From Ptiloglossa arizonensis (taxonomy: Eukaryota > Arthropoda > Insecta > Hymenoptera > Colletidae): a stretch of DNA of 64,000 bases. Positions 22,951 through 36,309 of this stretch are shown here, in pieces. The DNA is taken from contig NW_027478531.1 in assembly GCF_051014685.1 (NCBI RefSeq), positions 744,001-808,000 of the forward strand, in the 5' to 3' direction. The translations under genes were made by a program, and so were the position numbers. A model generated the notes under the pieces. That model saw only the letters and a program-made list of their open reading frames with translations, had not been told where the DNA came from and did no database searches. Positions within the stretch are counted from its first letter, which is position 1, and each line of letters opens with the position of its first letter.

Positions 22951-24765
22951 CCAATCAGCAAAATTTCTGTTGCACCTGAAAGTAGAAACTCGCCCGATTA
23001 CAACGGTAGGTGTAGTTTTCCCCTAGGCCGTTCTAGTTATTCGTTTCGAGCATCAGAACTGCGAAAATTTTGAGTTTCTCAAGCGTTTCTTACATCCAAA
23101 CTGCCATATCTCGCGAACGGATTGACCAATCCGCAAAATTTCTGTTGCATCTGAAAGTAGAAACTCGCCCGATTACAACGGTATGCGCACTTTTCCCCTA
23201 GACCGTTCTAGTTATTCGTGTCGAGCATCAGAACTGCGAAAATTTTGAGTTTCTCAAGCGTTTCTTACCTCCAAACTGCCATATCTCGCGAACGGATTGA
23301 CCAATCCGCAAAATTTCTGTTGCATCTGAAAGTAGAAACTCGCCCGATTACAACGGTATGCGCACTTTTCCCCTAGGCCGTTCTAGTTATTCGTGTCGAG
23401 CATCAGAACTGCGAAAATTTTGAGTTTCTCAAGCGTTTCTTATCTCCAAACTGCCATATCTCGCGAACGGATTGATCAATCCGCAAAATTTCTGTTGCAT
23501 CTGAAAGTAGAAACTCGCCCGAATACAACGGTATGCGCACTTTTCCCCTAGGCCGTTCTAGTTATTCGTATCGAGCATCAGAAATGCGAAAATTTTGAGT
23601 TTCTCAAGCGTTTCTTATCTCCAAACTGCCATATCTCGCGAACGGATTGATCAATCCGCAAAATTTCTGTTGCATCTGAAAGCAGAAACTCGCCCGATTA
23701 CAACGCTATGCGCACTTTTCCCCTAGGCGGTTCTAGTTATTCGTTTCGAGCATCAGAACTGCGAAAATTTTGAGTTTCTCAAGCGTTTCTTACCTCCAAA
23801 CTGCCATATCTCGCGAACGGATTGACCAATCCGCAAAATTTCTGTTGCATCTGAAAGCAGAAACTCGCCCGATTACAACGCTATGCGCACTTTTCCCCTA
23901 GGCGGTTCTAGTTATTCGTTTCGAGCATCAGAACTGCGAAAATTTTGAGTTTCTCAAGCGTTTCTTACCTCCAAACTGCCATATCTCGCGAACGGATTGA
24001 CCAATCCGCAAAATTTCTGTTGCATCTGAAAGTAGAAACTCGCCCGATTACAACGGTAGGTGTAGTTTTCCCCTAGGCCGTTCTAGTTATTCGTTTCGAG
24101 CATCAGAACTGCGAAAATTTTGAGTTTCTCAAGCGTTTCTTATATCCAAACTGCCATATCTCGCGAACGGATTGACCAATCCGCAAAATTTCTGTTGCAT
24201 CTGAAAGTAGAAACTCGCCCGATTACAACGGTATGCGCACTTTTCCCCTAGGCCGTTCTAGTTATTCGTGTCGAGCATCAGAACTGCGAAAATTTTGAGT
24301 TTCTCAAGCGTTTCTTATTTCCAAACTGCCATATCTCGCGAACGGATTGATCAATCCGCAAAATTTCTGTTGCATCTGAAAGTAGAAACTCGCCCGATTA
24401 TAACGGTATGCGCACTTTTCCCCTAGGCCGTTCTAGTTATTCGTGTCGAGCATCAGAACTGCGAAAATTTTGAGTTTCTCAAGCGTTTCTTATCTCCAAA
24501 CTGCCATATGTCGCGAAAGGATTGATCAATCCGCAAAATTTCTGTTGCATCTGAAAGTAGAAACTCGCCCGATTACAACGCTATGCGCACTTTTCCCCTA
24601 GGCGGTTCTAGTTATTCGTTTCGAGCATCAGAACTGCGAAAATTTTGAGTTTCTCAAGCGTTTCTTACCTCCAAACTGCCATATCTCGCGAACGGATTGA
24701 CCAATCCGCAAAATTTCTGTTGCATCTGAAAGTAGAAACTCGCCCGATTACAACGGTAGGTGTAG
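22951..24765 (-). repeat. Block displaced by 32 monomers, copy 2
   Basis: Matches 17351-19165 as described for that entry, starting with CCAATCAGC and including the CCCGAATACAACGG monomer and the two GAAAGCAGAAAC monomers (near 23681 and 23856). A private variant TGCACCTGAAAG is seen near 22973. Confidence 0.82.
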
Positions 24766-26364
24766 TTTTCCCCTAGGCCGTTCTAGTTATTCGTTTCGAG
24801 CATCAGAACTGCGAAAATTTGGAGTTTCTCAAGCGTTTCTTACTTCCAAACTGCCATATCTCGCGAACGGATTGACCAATCCGCAAAATTTCTGTTGCAT
24901 CTGAAAGTAGAAACTCGCCCGATTACAACGGTATGCGCACTTTTCCCCTAGGCCGTTCTAGTTATTCGTGTCGAGCATCAGAACTGCGAAAATTTTGAGT
25001 TCCTCAAGCGTTTCTTATCTCCAAACTGTCATATCTCGCGAACGGATTGATCAATCCGCAAAATTTCTGTTGCATCTGAAAGTAGAAACTCGCCCGATTA
25101 CAACGGTATGCGCACTTTTCCCCTAGGCGGTTCTAGTTATTCGTTTCGTGCATCAGAACTGCGAAAATTTTGAGTTTGTCAAGCGTTTCTTACTTCCAAA
25201 CTGTCATATCTCGCGAACGGATTGACCAATCCGCAAAATTTCTGTTGCATTTAAAAGTAGACACTCGCCCGATTACAACGGTATGCGCACTTTTCCCCTA
25301 GGCGGTTCTAGTTATTCGTTTCGAGCATCAGAACTGCGAAAATTTTGAGTTTCTCAAGCCTTTCTTATCTCCAAACAGCCATATCTCGCGCACGGATTGA
25401 TCAATCCGCAAAATTTCTGTTGCATCTGAAAGTAGAATCTCGCCCGATTACAACGGTATGCGCACTTTTCCCCTAGGCGGTTCTAGTTATTCGTTTCGTG
25501 CATCAGAACTGCGAAAATGTTGAGTTTCTCAAGCGTTTCTTACCTCCAAACTGTCATATCTTGCGAACGGATTGACCAATCCGCAAAATTTCTGTTGCAT
25601 CTGAAAGTAGAAACTCGCCCGATTACAACGCTATGCGCACTTTTCCCCTAGGCGGTTCTAGTTATTCGTTTCGAGCATCAGAACTGCGAAAATTTTGAGT
25701 TTCTCAAGCGTTTCTTACCTCCAAACTGCCATATCTCGCGAACGGATTGACCAATCCGCAAAATTTCTGTTGCATCTGAAAGTAGAAACTCGCCCGATTA
25801 CAACGGTAGGTATAGTTTTCCCCTAGGCCGTTCTAGTTATTCGTTTCGAGCATCAGAACTGCGTAAATTTTGAGATTCTCAAGCGTTTCTTACCTCCAAA
25901 CTGCCATATCTCGCGAACGGATTGACAAATCCGCAAAATTTCTGTTGCATCTGAAAGTAGAAACTCGCCCGATTACAACGGTATGCGCACTTTTCCCCTA
26001 GGCCGTTCTAGTTATTCGTGTCGAGCATCAGAACTGCGAAAATTTTGAGTTTCTCAAGCGTTTCTTATTTCCAAACTGCCTTATCTCGCGAACGGATTGA
26101 TCAATCCGCAAAATTTCTGTTGCATCTGAAAGTAGAAACTCGCCCGATTACAACGGTATGCGCACTTTTCCCCTAGGCCGTTCTAGTTATTCGTGTCGAA
26201 TATCAGAACTGCGAAAATTTTGAGTTTCTCAAGCGTTTCTTATCTCCAAACTGCCATATGTCGCGAACGGATTGATCAATCCGCAAAATTTCTGTTGCAT
26301 CTGAAAGTAGAAACTCGCCCGATTACAACGCTATGCGCAGTTTTCCCCTAGGCGGTTCTAGTTA
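24766..26364 (-). repeat. Mixed satellite monomers, 24.8-26.4 kb
   Basis: About nine monomers with types known from both neighbouring blocks: GAGTTCCTC, TTTGTCAAGCG, CTCAAGCCTTTC with CCAAACAGCC and GCGCACGG, AAAATGTTG with ATCTTGCGAAC, a GCGTAAATTTTGAGATTC monomer and a GTGTCGAATATCAG monomer. Private variants include GTAGACACTCG near 25260 and GCCTTATCTCG near 26080. The order resembles parts of the 42-64 kb family, suggesting shared ancestry. Confidence 0.7.
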
Positions 26365-29300
26365 TTCGTTTCGAGCATCAGAACTGCGAAAATTTTGAGT
26401 TTCTCAAGCGTTTCTTACCTCCAAACTGCCATATCTCGCGAACGGATTGACCAATCCGCAAAATTTCTGTTGCATCTGAAAGTAGAAACTCGCCCGATTA
26501 CAACGGTAGGTGTAGTTTTCCCCTAGGCCGTTCTAGTTATTCGTTTCGAGCATCAGAACTGCGAAAATTTTTAGTTTCTCAAGCGTTTCTTATATCCAAA
26601 CTGCCATATCTCGCGAACGGATTGACCAATCCGCAAAATTTCTGTTGCATCTGAAAGTAGAAACTCGCCCGATTACAACGGTATGCGCACTTTACCCTAG
26701 ACCGTTCTAGTTATTCGTGTCGAGCATCAGAACTGCGAAAATTTTGAGTTTCTCAAGCGTTTCTTACCTCCAAACTGCCATATCTCGCGAACGGATTGAC
26801 CAATCCGCAAAATTTCTGTTGCATCTGAAAGTAGAAACACGCCCGATTACAACGGTATGCGCACTTTTCCCCTAGGCCGTTCTAGTTATTCGTGTCGAGC
26901 ATCAGAACTGCGAAAATTTTGAGTTTCTCAAGCGTTTCTTATCTCCAAACTGCCATATCTCGCGAACGGATTGATCAATCCGCAAAATTTCTGTTGCATC
27001 TGAAAGTAGAAACTCGCCCGATTACAACGGTATGCGCACTTTTCCCCTAGGCCGTTCTAGTTATTCGTATCGAGCATCAGAAATGCGAAAATTTTGAGTT
27101 TCTCAAGCGTTTCTTATCTCCAAACTGCCATATCTCGCGAACGGATTGATCAATCCGCAAAATTTCTGTTGCATCTGAAAGTAGAAACTCGCCCGATTAC
27201 AACGCTATGCGCACTTTTCCCCTAGGCGGTTCTAGTTATTCGTTTCGAGCATCAGAACTGCGAAAATTTTGAGTTTCTCAAGCGTTTCTTACCTCCAAAC
27301 TGCCATATCTCGCGAACGGATTGACCAATCCGCAAAATTTCTGTTGCATCTGAAAGTAGAAACTCGCCCGATTACCACGGTAGGCGTAGTTTTCCCCTAG
27401 GCCGTTCTAGTTATTCGTTTCGAGCATCAGAACTGCGAAAATTTGAAGTTTCTCAAGCGTTTCTTACTTCCAAACTGCCATATCTCGCGAACGGATTGAC
27501 CAATCCGCAAAATTTCTGTTGCATCTGAAAGTAGAAACTCGCCCGATTACAACGGTATGCGCACTTTTCCCCTAGGCCGTTCTAGTTATTCGTGTCGAGC
27601 ATCAGAACTGCGAAAATTTTGAGTTCCTCAAGCGCTTCTTATCTCCAAACTGCCATATCTCGCGAACGGATTGATCAATCCGCAAAATTTCTGTTGCATC
27701 TGAAAGTAGAAACTCGCCCGATTACAACGGTATGCGCACTTTTCCCCTAGGCGGTTCCAGTTATTCGTTTCGTGCATCAGAACTGCGAAAATTTTGAGTT
27801 TGTCAAGCGTTTCTTACCTCCAAACTGTCATATCTCGCGAACGGATTGACCAATCCGCAAAATTTCTGTTGCATCTAAAAGTAGAAACTCGCCCGATTAC
27901 AACGGTATGCGCACTTTTCCCCTAGGCGGTTCTAGTTATTCGTTTCGAGCATCAGAACTGCGAAAATTTTGAGTTTCTCAAGCCTTTCTTATCTCCAAAC
28001 TGCCATATCTCGCGAACGGATTGATCAATCCGCAAAATTTCTGTTGCATCTGAAAGTAGAAACTCGCCCGATTACAACGGTATGCGCACTTTTCCCCTAG
28101 GCCGTTCTAGTTATTCGTGTCGAGCATCAGAACTGCGAAAATTTTGAGTTTCTCAAGCGTTTCTTACCTCCAAACTGCCATATCTCGCGAACGGATTGAC
28201 CAATCCGCAAAATTTCTGTTGCATCTGAAAGTAGAAACTCGCCCGATTACAACGGTAGGTGTAGTTTTCCCCTAGGCCGTTCTAGTTATTCGTTTCGAGC
28301 ATCAGAACTGCGAAAATTTTTAGTTTCTCAAGCGTTTCTTATATCCAAACTGCCATATCTCGCGAACGGATTGACCAATCCGCAAAATTTCTGTTGCATC
28401 TGAAAGTAGAAACTCGCCCGATTACAACGGTATGCGCACTTTTCCCCTAGACCGTTCTAGTTATTCGTGTCGAGCATCAGAACTGCGAAAATTTTGAGTT
28501 TCTCAAGCGTTTCTTACCTCCAAACTGCCATATCTCGCGAACGGATTGACCAATCCGCAAAATTTCTGTTGCATCTGAAAGTAGAAACACGCCCGATTAC
28601 AACGGTATGCGCACTTTTCCCCTAGGCCGTTCTAGTTATTCGTGTCGAGCATCAGAACTGCGAAAATTTTGAGTTTCTCAAGCGTTTCTTATCTCCAAAC
28701 TGCCATATCTCGCGAACGGATTGATCAATCCGCAAAATTTCTGTTGCATCTGAAAGTAGAAACTCGCCCGATTACAACGGTATGCGCACTTTTCCCCTAG
28801 GCCGTTCTAGTTATTCGTATCGAGCATCAGAAATGCGAAAATTTTGAGTTTCTCAAGCGTTTCTTATCTCCAAACTGCCATATCTCGCGAACGGATTGAT
28901 CAATCCGCAAAATTTCTGTTGCATCTGAAAGTAGAAACTCGCCCGATTACAACGCTATGCGCACTTTTCCCCTAGGCGGTTCTAGTTATTCGTTTCGAGC
29001 ATCAGAACTGCGAAAATTTTGAGTTTCTCAAGCGTTTCTTACCTCCAAACTGCCATATCTCGCGAACGGATTGACCAATCCGCAAAATTTCTGTTGCATC
29101 TGAAAGTAGAAACTCGCCCGATTACCACGGTAGGCGTAGTTTTCCCCTAGGCCGTTCTAGTTATTCGTTTCGAGCATCAGAACTGCGAAAATTTGAAGTT
29201 TCTCAAGCGTTTCTTACTTCCAAACTGCCATATCTCGCGAACGGATTGACCAATCCGCAAAATTTCTGTTGCATCTGAAAGTAGAAACTCGCCCGATTAC

Positions 29301-29914
29301 AACGGTATGCGCACTTTTCCCCTAGGCCGTTCTAGTTATTCGTGTCGAGCATCAGAACTGCGAAAATTTTGAGTTCCTCAAGCGCTTCTTATCTCCAAAC
29401 TGCCATATCTCGCGAACGGATTGATCAATCCGCAAAATTTCTGTTGCATCTGAAAGTAGAAACTCGCCCGATTACAACGGTATGCGCACTTTTCCCCTAG
29501 GCGGTTCCAGTTATTCGTTTCGTGCATCAGAACTGCGAAAATTTTGAGTTTGTCAAGCGTTTCTTACCTCCAAACTGTCATATCTCGCGAACGGATTGAC
29601 CAATCCGCAAAATTTCTGTTGCATCTAAAAGTAGAAACTCGCCCGATTACAACGGTATGCGCACTTTTCCCCTAGGCGGTTCTAGTTATTCGTTTCGAGC
29701 ATCAGAACTGCGAAAATTTTGAGTTTCTCAAGCCTTTCTTATCTCCAAACTGCCATATCTCGCGAACGGATTGATCAATCCGCAAAATTTCTGTTGCATC
29801 TGAAAGTAGAAACTCGCCCGATTACAACGGTATGCGCACTTTTCCCCTAGGCCGTTCTAGTTATTCGTGTCGAGCATCAGAACTGCGAAAATTTTGAGTT
29901 TCTCAAGCGTTTCT
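26365..29914 (-). repeat. 10-monomer repeat (1,750 bp), two copies
   Basis: The first copy begins near 26365 and the second near 28114. Anchors are TTTTTAGTTTCTC (26571/28320; 1,749 bp because copy 1 lost one base near 26691), GATTACCACGGTAGGCG (27371/29121), AATTTGAAGTTTC, GCGCTTCTTATC and GCGGTTCCAG. Copies look near-identical apart from the lost base (CTTTACCCTAG in copy 1, CTTTTCCCCTAG in copy 2). Confidence 0.83.
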
Positions 29915-30965
29915 TATCTCCAAACTGCCATATGTCGCGAACGGATTGATCAATCCGCAAAATTTCTGTTGCATCTGAAAGTAGAAACTCGCCCGATTAC
30001 AACGCTATGCGCACTTTTCCCCTAGGCGGTTCTAGTTATTCGTTTCGAGCATCAGAACTGCGAAAATTTTGAGTTTCTCAAGCGTTTCTTACCTCCAAAC
30101 TGCCATATCTCGCGAACGGATTGACCAATCCGCAAAATTTCTGTTGCATCTGAAAGTAGAAACTCGCCCGATTACCACGGTAGGCGTAGTTTTCCCCTAG
30201 GCCGTTCTAGTTATTCGTTTCGAGCATCAGAACTGCGAAAATTTGGAGTTTCTCAAGCGTTTCTTACTTCCAAACTGCCATATCTCGCGAACGGATTGAC
30301 CAATCCGCAAAATTTCTGTTGCATCTGAAAGTAGAAACTCGCCCGATTACAACGGTATGCGCACTTTTCCCCTAGGCCGTTCTAGTTATTCGTGTCGAGC
30401 ATCAGAACTGCGAAAATTTTGAGTTCCTCAAGCGCTTCTTATCTCCAAACTGCCATATCTCGCGAACGGATTGATCAATCCGCAAAATTTCTGTTGCATC
30501 TGAAAGTAGAAACTCGCCCGATTACAACGGTGTGCGCACTTTTCCCCTAGGCGGTTCCAGTTATTCGTTTCGTGCATCAGAACTGCGAAAATTTTGAGTT
30601 TGTCAAGCGTTTCTTACCTCCAAACTGTCATATCCCGCGAACGGATTGACCAATCCGCAAAATTTCTGTTGCATCTAAAAGTAGAAACTCGCCCGATTAC
30701 AACGGTATGCGCACTTTTCCCCTAGGCGGTTCTAGTTATTCGTTTCGAGCATCAGAACTGCGAAAATTTTGAGTTTCTCAAGCCTTTCTTATCTCCAAAC
30801 TGCCATATCTCGCGAACGGATTGATCAATCCGCAAAATTTCTGTTGCATCTGAAAGTAGAAACTCGCCCGATTACAACGGTATGCGCACTTTTCCCCTAG
30901 GCCGTTCTAGTTATTCGTGTCGAGCATCAGAACTGCGAAAATTTTGAGTTTCTCAAGCGTTTCTT
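29915..30965 (-). repeat. 6-monomer repeat (1,050 bp), repeating 28870-29914
   Basis: GATTACCACGG at 30171 lies 1,050 bp after the one at 29121, and GCGCTTCTT and GCGGTTCCAG follow in the same order. Differences include AATTTGGAG for AATTTGAAG, GGTGTGCGCAC near 30530 and ATATCCCGCG near 30633. The block ends where TTCTTATCTCC is replaced by TTCTTAAATCC at 30961. Confidence 0.8.
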
Positions 30966-33900
30966 AAATCCAAACGGCCATATCTCGCGAACGGATTGAC
31001 CAATCCGCATGATTTCTGTTGCATCTGAAAATAGAAACTCGCCCGATTACAACGGTATGCGTACTTCTCCCCTAGGCCGTTCTAGACATTCGTTTCGAGC
31101 ATCAGAACTGCGAAAATTTTGAGTTTCTCAAGCGTTTCTTATCTCCAAACTGCCATATCTCGCGAACGGATTGATCAGTCCGCAAAATTTCTGTTGCATC
31201 TGAAAGTAGAAACTCGCCCGATTACAACGGTATGCGTACTTTTCCCCTATGCCGTTCTAGTTACTCGTTTCGAGCATTAGAACTGCGAAAATTTTGAGTT
31301 TCTCAAGCGTTTCTTACCTCCAAACTGCCATATCTCGCGAACGGATTGACCAATCCGCAAAATTTCTGTTGCATCTGAAAGTAGAAACTCGCCCGATTAC
31401 AACGGTAGGTGTAGTTTTCCCATAGGCCGTTCTAGTTATTCGTTTCGAGCATCAGAACTGCGAAAATTTTGTGTTTCTCAAGCGTTTCTTACTTCCAAAA
31501 TGCCACATCTCGCGAATGGATCGACGAATCCGCAAAATTTCTGTTGCATCTGAAAGTAGAAACTCGCCCGATTACAACGGTATGCGTACTTTTCCCCTAT
31601 GCAGTTCTAGTTACTCGTTTCGAGCATTAGAACTGCGAAAATTTTGAGTTTCTCAAGCGTTTCTTATCTCCAAACTGCCATATCTCGCGAACGGATTGAT
31701 GAATCCGCAAAATTTCTGTTGCATCTGAAAGCAGAAACTCGCCCGATTACAACGATATGCGCACTTTTCCTCTAGGCGGTTCTAGTTATTCGTTTCGAGC
31801 ATCAGAACTGCGAAAATTTTGAGTTTCTCAAGCGTTTCTTAAATCCAAACGGCCATATCTCGCGAACGGATTGACCAATCCGCATGATTTCTGTTGCATC
31901 TGAAAATAGAAACTCGCCCGATTACAACGGTATGCGTACTTCTCCCCTAGGCCGTTCTAGACATTCGTTTCGAGCATCAGAACTGCGAAAATTTTGAGTT
32001 TCTCAAGCGTTTCTTATCTCCAAACTGCCATATCTCGCGAACGGATTGATCAGTCCGCAAAATTTCTGTTGCATCTGAAAGTAGAAACTCGCCCGATTAC
32101 AACGGTATGCGTACTTTTCCCCTATGCCGTTCTAGTTACTCGTTTCGAGCATTAGAACTGCGAAAATTTTGAGTTTCTCAAGCGTTTCTTACCTCCAAAC
32201 TGCCATATCTCGCGAACGGATTGACCAATCCGCAAAATTTCTGTTGCATCTGAAAGTAGAAACTCGCCCGATTACAACGGTAGGTGTAGTTTTCCCATAG
32301 GCCGTTCTAGTTATTCGTTTCGAGCATCAGAACTGCGAAAATTTTGAGTTTCTCAAGCGTTTCTTACTTCCAAACTGCCACATCTCGCGAATGGATCGAC
32401 CAATCCGCAAAATTTCTGTTGCATCTGAAAGTAGAAACTCGCCCGATTACAACGGTATGCGTACTTTTCCCCTATGCCGTTCTAGTTACTCGTTTCGAGC
32501 ATTAGAACTGCGAAAATTTTGAGTTTCTCAAGCGTTTCTTACCTCCAAACTGCCATATCTCGCGAACGGATTGACCAATCCGCATAATTTCTGTTGCATC
32601 TGAAAGTAGAAACTCGCCCGATTACAACGGTATGCGTACTTCTCCCCTAGGCCGTTCTAGTTATTCGTATCGAGCATCAGAAATGCGAAAATTTTGAGTT
32701 TCTCAAGCGTTTCGTATCTCCAAACTGCCATATCTCGCGAACGGATTGATGAATCCGCAAAATTTCTGTTGCATCTGAAAGCAGAAACTCGCCCGATTAC
32801 AACGGTATGCGCACTTTTCCTCTAGGCGGTTCTAGTTATTCGTTTCGAGCATCAGAACTGCGAAAATTTTGAGTTTCTCAAGCGTTTCTTAAATCCAAAC
32901 GGCCATATCTCGCGAACGGATTGACCAATCCGCATGATTTCTGTTGCATCTGAAAATAGAAACTCGCCCGATTACAACGGTATGCGTACTTCTCCCCTAG
33001 GCCGTTCTAGACATTCGTTTCGAGCATCAGAACTGCGAAAATTTTGAGTTTCTCAAGCGTTTCTTATCTCCAAACTGCCATATCTCGCGAACGGATTGAT
33101 CAGTCCGCAAAATTTCTGTTGCATCTGAAAGTAGAAACTCGCCCGATTACAACGGTATGCGTACTTTTCCCCTATGCCGTTCTAGTTACTCGTTTCGAGC
33201 ATTAGAACTGCGAAAATTTTGAGTTTCTCAAGCGTTTCTTACCTCCAAACTGCCATATCTCGCGAACGGATTGACCAATCCGCAAAATTTCTGTTGCATC
33301 TGAAAGTAGAAACTCGCCCGATTACAACGGTAGGTGTAGTTTTCCCATAGGCCGTTCTAGTTATTCGTTTCGAGCATCAGAACTGCGAAAATTTTGAGTT
33401 TCTCAAGCGTTTCTTACTTCCAAACTGCCACATCTCGCGAATGGATCGACCAATCCGCAAAATTTCTGTTGCATCTGAAAGTAGAAACTCGCCCGATTAC
33501 AACGGTATGCGTACTTTTCCCCTATGCCGTTCTAGTTACTCGTTTTGAGCATTAGAACTGCGAAAATTTTGAGTTTCTCAAGCGTTTCTTACCTCCAAAC
33601 TGCCATATCTCGCGAACGGATTGACCAATCCGCATAATTTCTGTTGCATCTGAAAGTAGAAACTCGCCCGATTACAACGGTATGCGTACTTCTCCCCTAG
33701 GCCGTTCTAGTTATTCGTATCGAGCATCAGAAATGCGAAAATTTTGAGTTTCTCAAGCGTTTCTTATCTCCAAACTGCCATATCTCGCGAACGGATTGAT
33801 CAGTCCGCAAAATTTCTGTTGCATCTGAAAGTAGAAACTCGCCCGATTACAACGGTATGCGCACTTCTCCCCTAGGCCGTTCTAGTCATTCGTTTCGAGC
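30930..33900 (-). repeat. Divergent satellite subfamily, 5- and 6-monomer units
   Basis: This stretch is rich in a distinct set of variants: TTCTTAAATCCAAACGGCC with CCGCATGATTTC and CTGAAAATAG, GCGTACTTCTCCCC, TCTAGACATTCG, CCCCTATGCCG, GTTACTCG, GCATTAGAAC, and a monomer with CCACATCTCGCGAATGGATC. TTCTTAAATCC recurs at 30961, 31836 and 32886, giving steps of 875 bp (5 monomers) and 1,050 bp (6 monomers). Copies differ in single bases, for example TTTTGTGTTTC with AAAATGCCACATC and GATCGACGAATCC in the first copy. It is still plainly the same 175-bp satellite in the same orientation. Confidence 0.85.
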
Positions 33901-36309
33901 ATCAGAACTGCGAAAATTTTGAGTTTCTCAAGCGTTTCTTATCTCCAAACTGCCATATCTCGCGAACGGATTGATCAATCCGCAAAATTTCTGTTGGATC
34001 TGAAAGTAGAAACTCGCCCGATTACAACGGTATGCGCACTTTTCCCCCAGGCGGTTCTAGTTATTCGTTTCGTGCATCAGAACTGCGAAAATTTTGAGTT
34101 TCTCAAGCGTTTCTTACCTCCAAACTGTCATATCTCGCGAACGGATTGACCAATCCGCAAAATTTCTGTTGCATCTGAAAGTAGAAACTCGCCCGATTAC
34201 AACGGTAGGTATAGTTTTCCCCTAGGCCGTTCTAGTTCTTCGTGTCGAGCATCAGAACTGCGAAAATTTTGAGTTTCTCAAGCGTTTCTTACCTCCAAAC
34301 TGCCATATCTCGCGAACGGATTGACCAATCCGCAAAATTTCTGTTGCATCTGAAAGTAGAAACTAGCCCGATTACAACGGTATGCGCAATTTCCCCCTAG
34401 GCCGTTCTAGTTATTCGTGTCGAGCATCAGAACTGCGAAAATTTTGAGTTTCTCAAGCGTTTCTTATCTCCAAACTGCCATATCTCGCGAACGGATTGAT
34501 CAATCCGCAAAATTTCTGTTGCATCTGAAAGTAGAAACTCGCCCGATTACAACGGTATGCGCACTTTTCCCCTAGGCGGTTCTAGTTATTCGTTTCGTGC
34601 ATCAGAACTGCGAAAATTTTGAGTTTCTCAAGCGTTTCTTACCTCCAAACTGTCATATCTCGCGAACGGATGGACCAATCCGCAAAATTTCTGTTGCATC
34701 TGAAAGTAGAAACTCGCCCGATTACAACGGTAGGTATAGTTTTCCCCTAGGCCGTTCTAGTTATTCGTGTCGAGCATCAGAACTGCGAAAATTTTGAGTT
34801 TCTCAACCGTTTCTTACCTCCAAACTGCCATATCTCGCGAACGGATTGACCAATCCGCAAAATTTCTGTTGCATCTGAAAGTAGAAACTCGCCCGATTAC
34901 AACGGTATGCGCACTTTTCCCCTAGGCCGTTCTAGTTATTCGTGTCGAGCATCAGAACTGCGAAAATTTTGTGTTTCTCCAGCGTTTCTTACCTCCAAAC
35001 TGCCATATCTCGCGAACGGATTGACCAATCCGCAAAATTTCTGTTGCATCTAAAAGTAGAAACTCGCCCGATTACAGCGGTATGCGTACTTTTCCCCTAG
35101 GCCGTTCTAGTTACTCGTTTCGAGCATCAGAACTGCGAAAATTTTGAGTTTCTCAAGCGTTTCTTATCTCCAAACTGCTATATCTCGCGAACGGATTGAT
35201 CAATCCGCAAAATTTCTGTTGCATCTGAAAGTAGAAACTCGCCCGATTACAACGGTAGGTGTAGTTTTCCCCTAGGCGGTTCCAGTTATTCATTTCGAGC
35301 ATCAGAACTGCGAAAATTTTGAGTTTCTCAAGCGTTTCTTATCTCCAAACTGCCATATCTCGCGAACGGATTGATCAATCCGCAAAATTTCTGTTGCATC
35401 TGAAAGTAGAAACTCGCCCGATTACAACGGTATGCGCACTTTTCCCCTAGGCGGTTCTAGTTATTCGTTTCGTGCATCAGAACTGCGAAAATTTTGAGTT
35501 TCTCAAGCGTTTCTTACCTCCAAACTGTCATATCTTGCGAACGGATTGACCAATCCGCAAAATTTCTGTTGCATCTGAAAGTAGAAACTCGCCCGATTAC
35601 AACGGTAGGTATAGTTTTCCCCTAGGCTGTTCTAGTTATTCGTTTCGAGCATTAGAACTGCGAAAATTTTGAGTTTCTCAAACGTTTCTTATCTCCAAAC
35701 TGCTATATCTCGTGAACGGATTGATCAATCCGCAAAATTTCTGTTGCATCTGAAAGTAGAAACTCGCCCGATTACAACGGTATGCGCACTTTTCCCCTAG
35801 GCGGTTCTAGTTATTCGTTTCGTGCATCAGAACTGCGAAAATTTTGAGTTTCTAAAGCGTTTCTTACCTCCAAACTGTCATATCTCGCGAACGGATGGAC
35901 CAATCCGCAAAATTTCTGTTGCATCTGAAAGTAGAAACTCGCCCGATTACAACGGTATGCGCACTTTTCCCCTAGGCCGTTCTAGTTATTCGTGTCGAGC
36001 ATCAGAACTGCGAAAATTTTGAGTTTCTCAAGCGTTTCTTATCTCCAAACTGCCATATCTCGCGAACGGATTGATCAATCCGCAAAATTTCTGTTGCATC
36101 TGAAAGTAGAAACTCGCCCGATTACAACGGTATGGGCACTTTTCCCCTAGGCGGTTCTAGTTATTCGTGTCGAGCATCAGAAGTGCGAAAATTCTGAGTT
36201 TCTCAAGCGTTTCTTATTTCCAAACTGCCATATCTCGCGAACGGATTGACCAATCCGCAAAATTTCTGTTGCATCTAAAAGTAGAAACTCGCCCGATTAC
36301 AGCGGTATG
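33901..36309 (-). repeat. Mixed satellite monomers, 33.9-36.3 kb
   Basis: About fourteen monomers bridging the divergent subfamily and the 22-mer blocks. Variants include CTGTTGGATCTG near 33994, CGAACGGATGGACC (twice), GCAATTTCCCCC, GTTCTTCGTG, CTAGGCTGTTC, CTCAAACG, TTCTAAAGCG and GTATGGGCAC. TTACAGCGGTATGCG and GTTCCAGTTATTCATTTCG, typical of the next region, first appear near 35075 and 35280. Short open frames here (33919-34149, 34597-34797, 35822-36022) are chance products of the repeat. Confidence 0.7.

Noticed and set aside
10267..36022. Short open frames in the right arm (10267-10473, 33919-34149, 34597-34797, 35822-36022)
   Set aside because: They arise where single-base variants or the extra T near 10382 remove the stop usually met. 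The translations are variants of the same repeat read-through.
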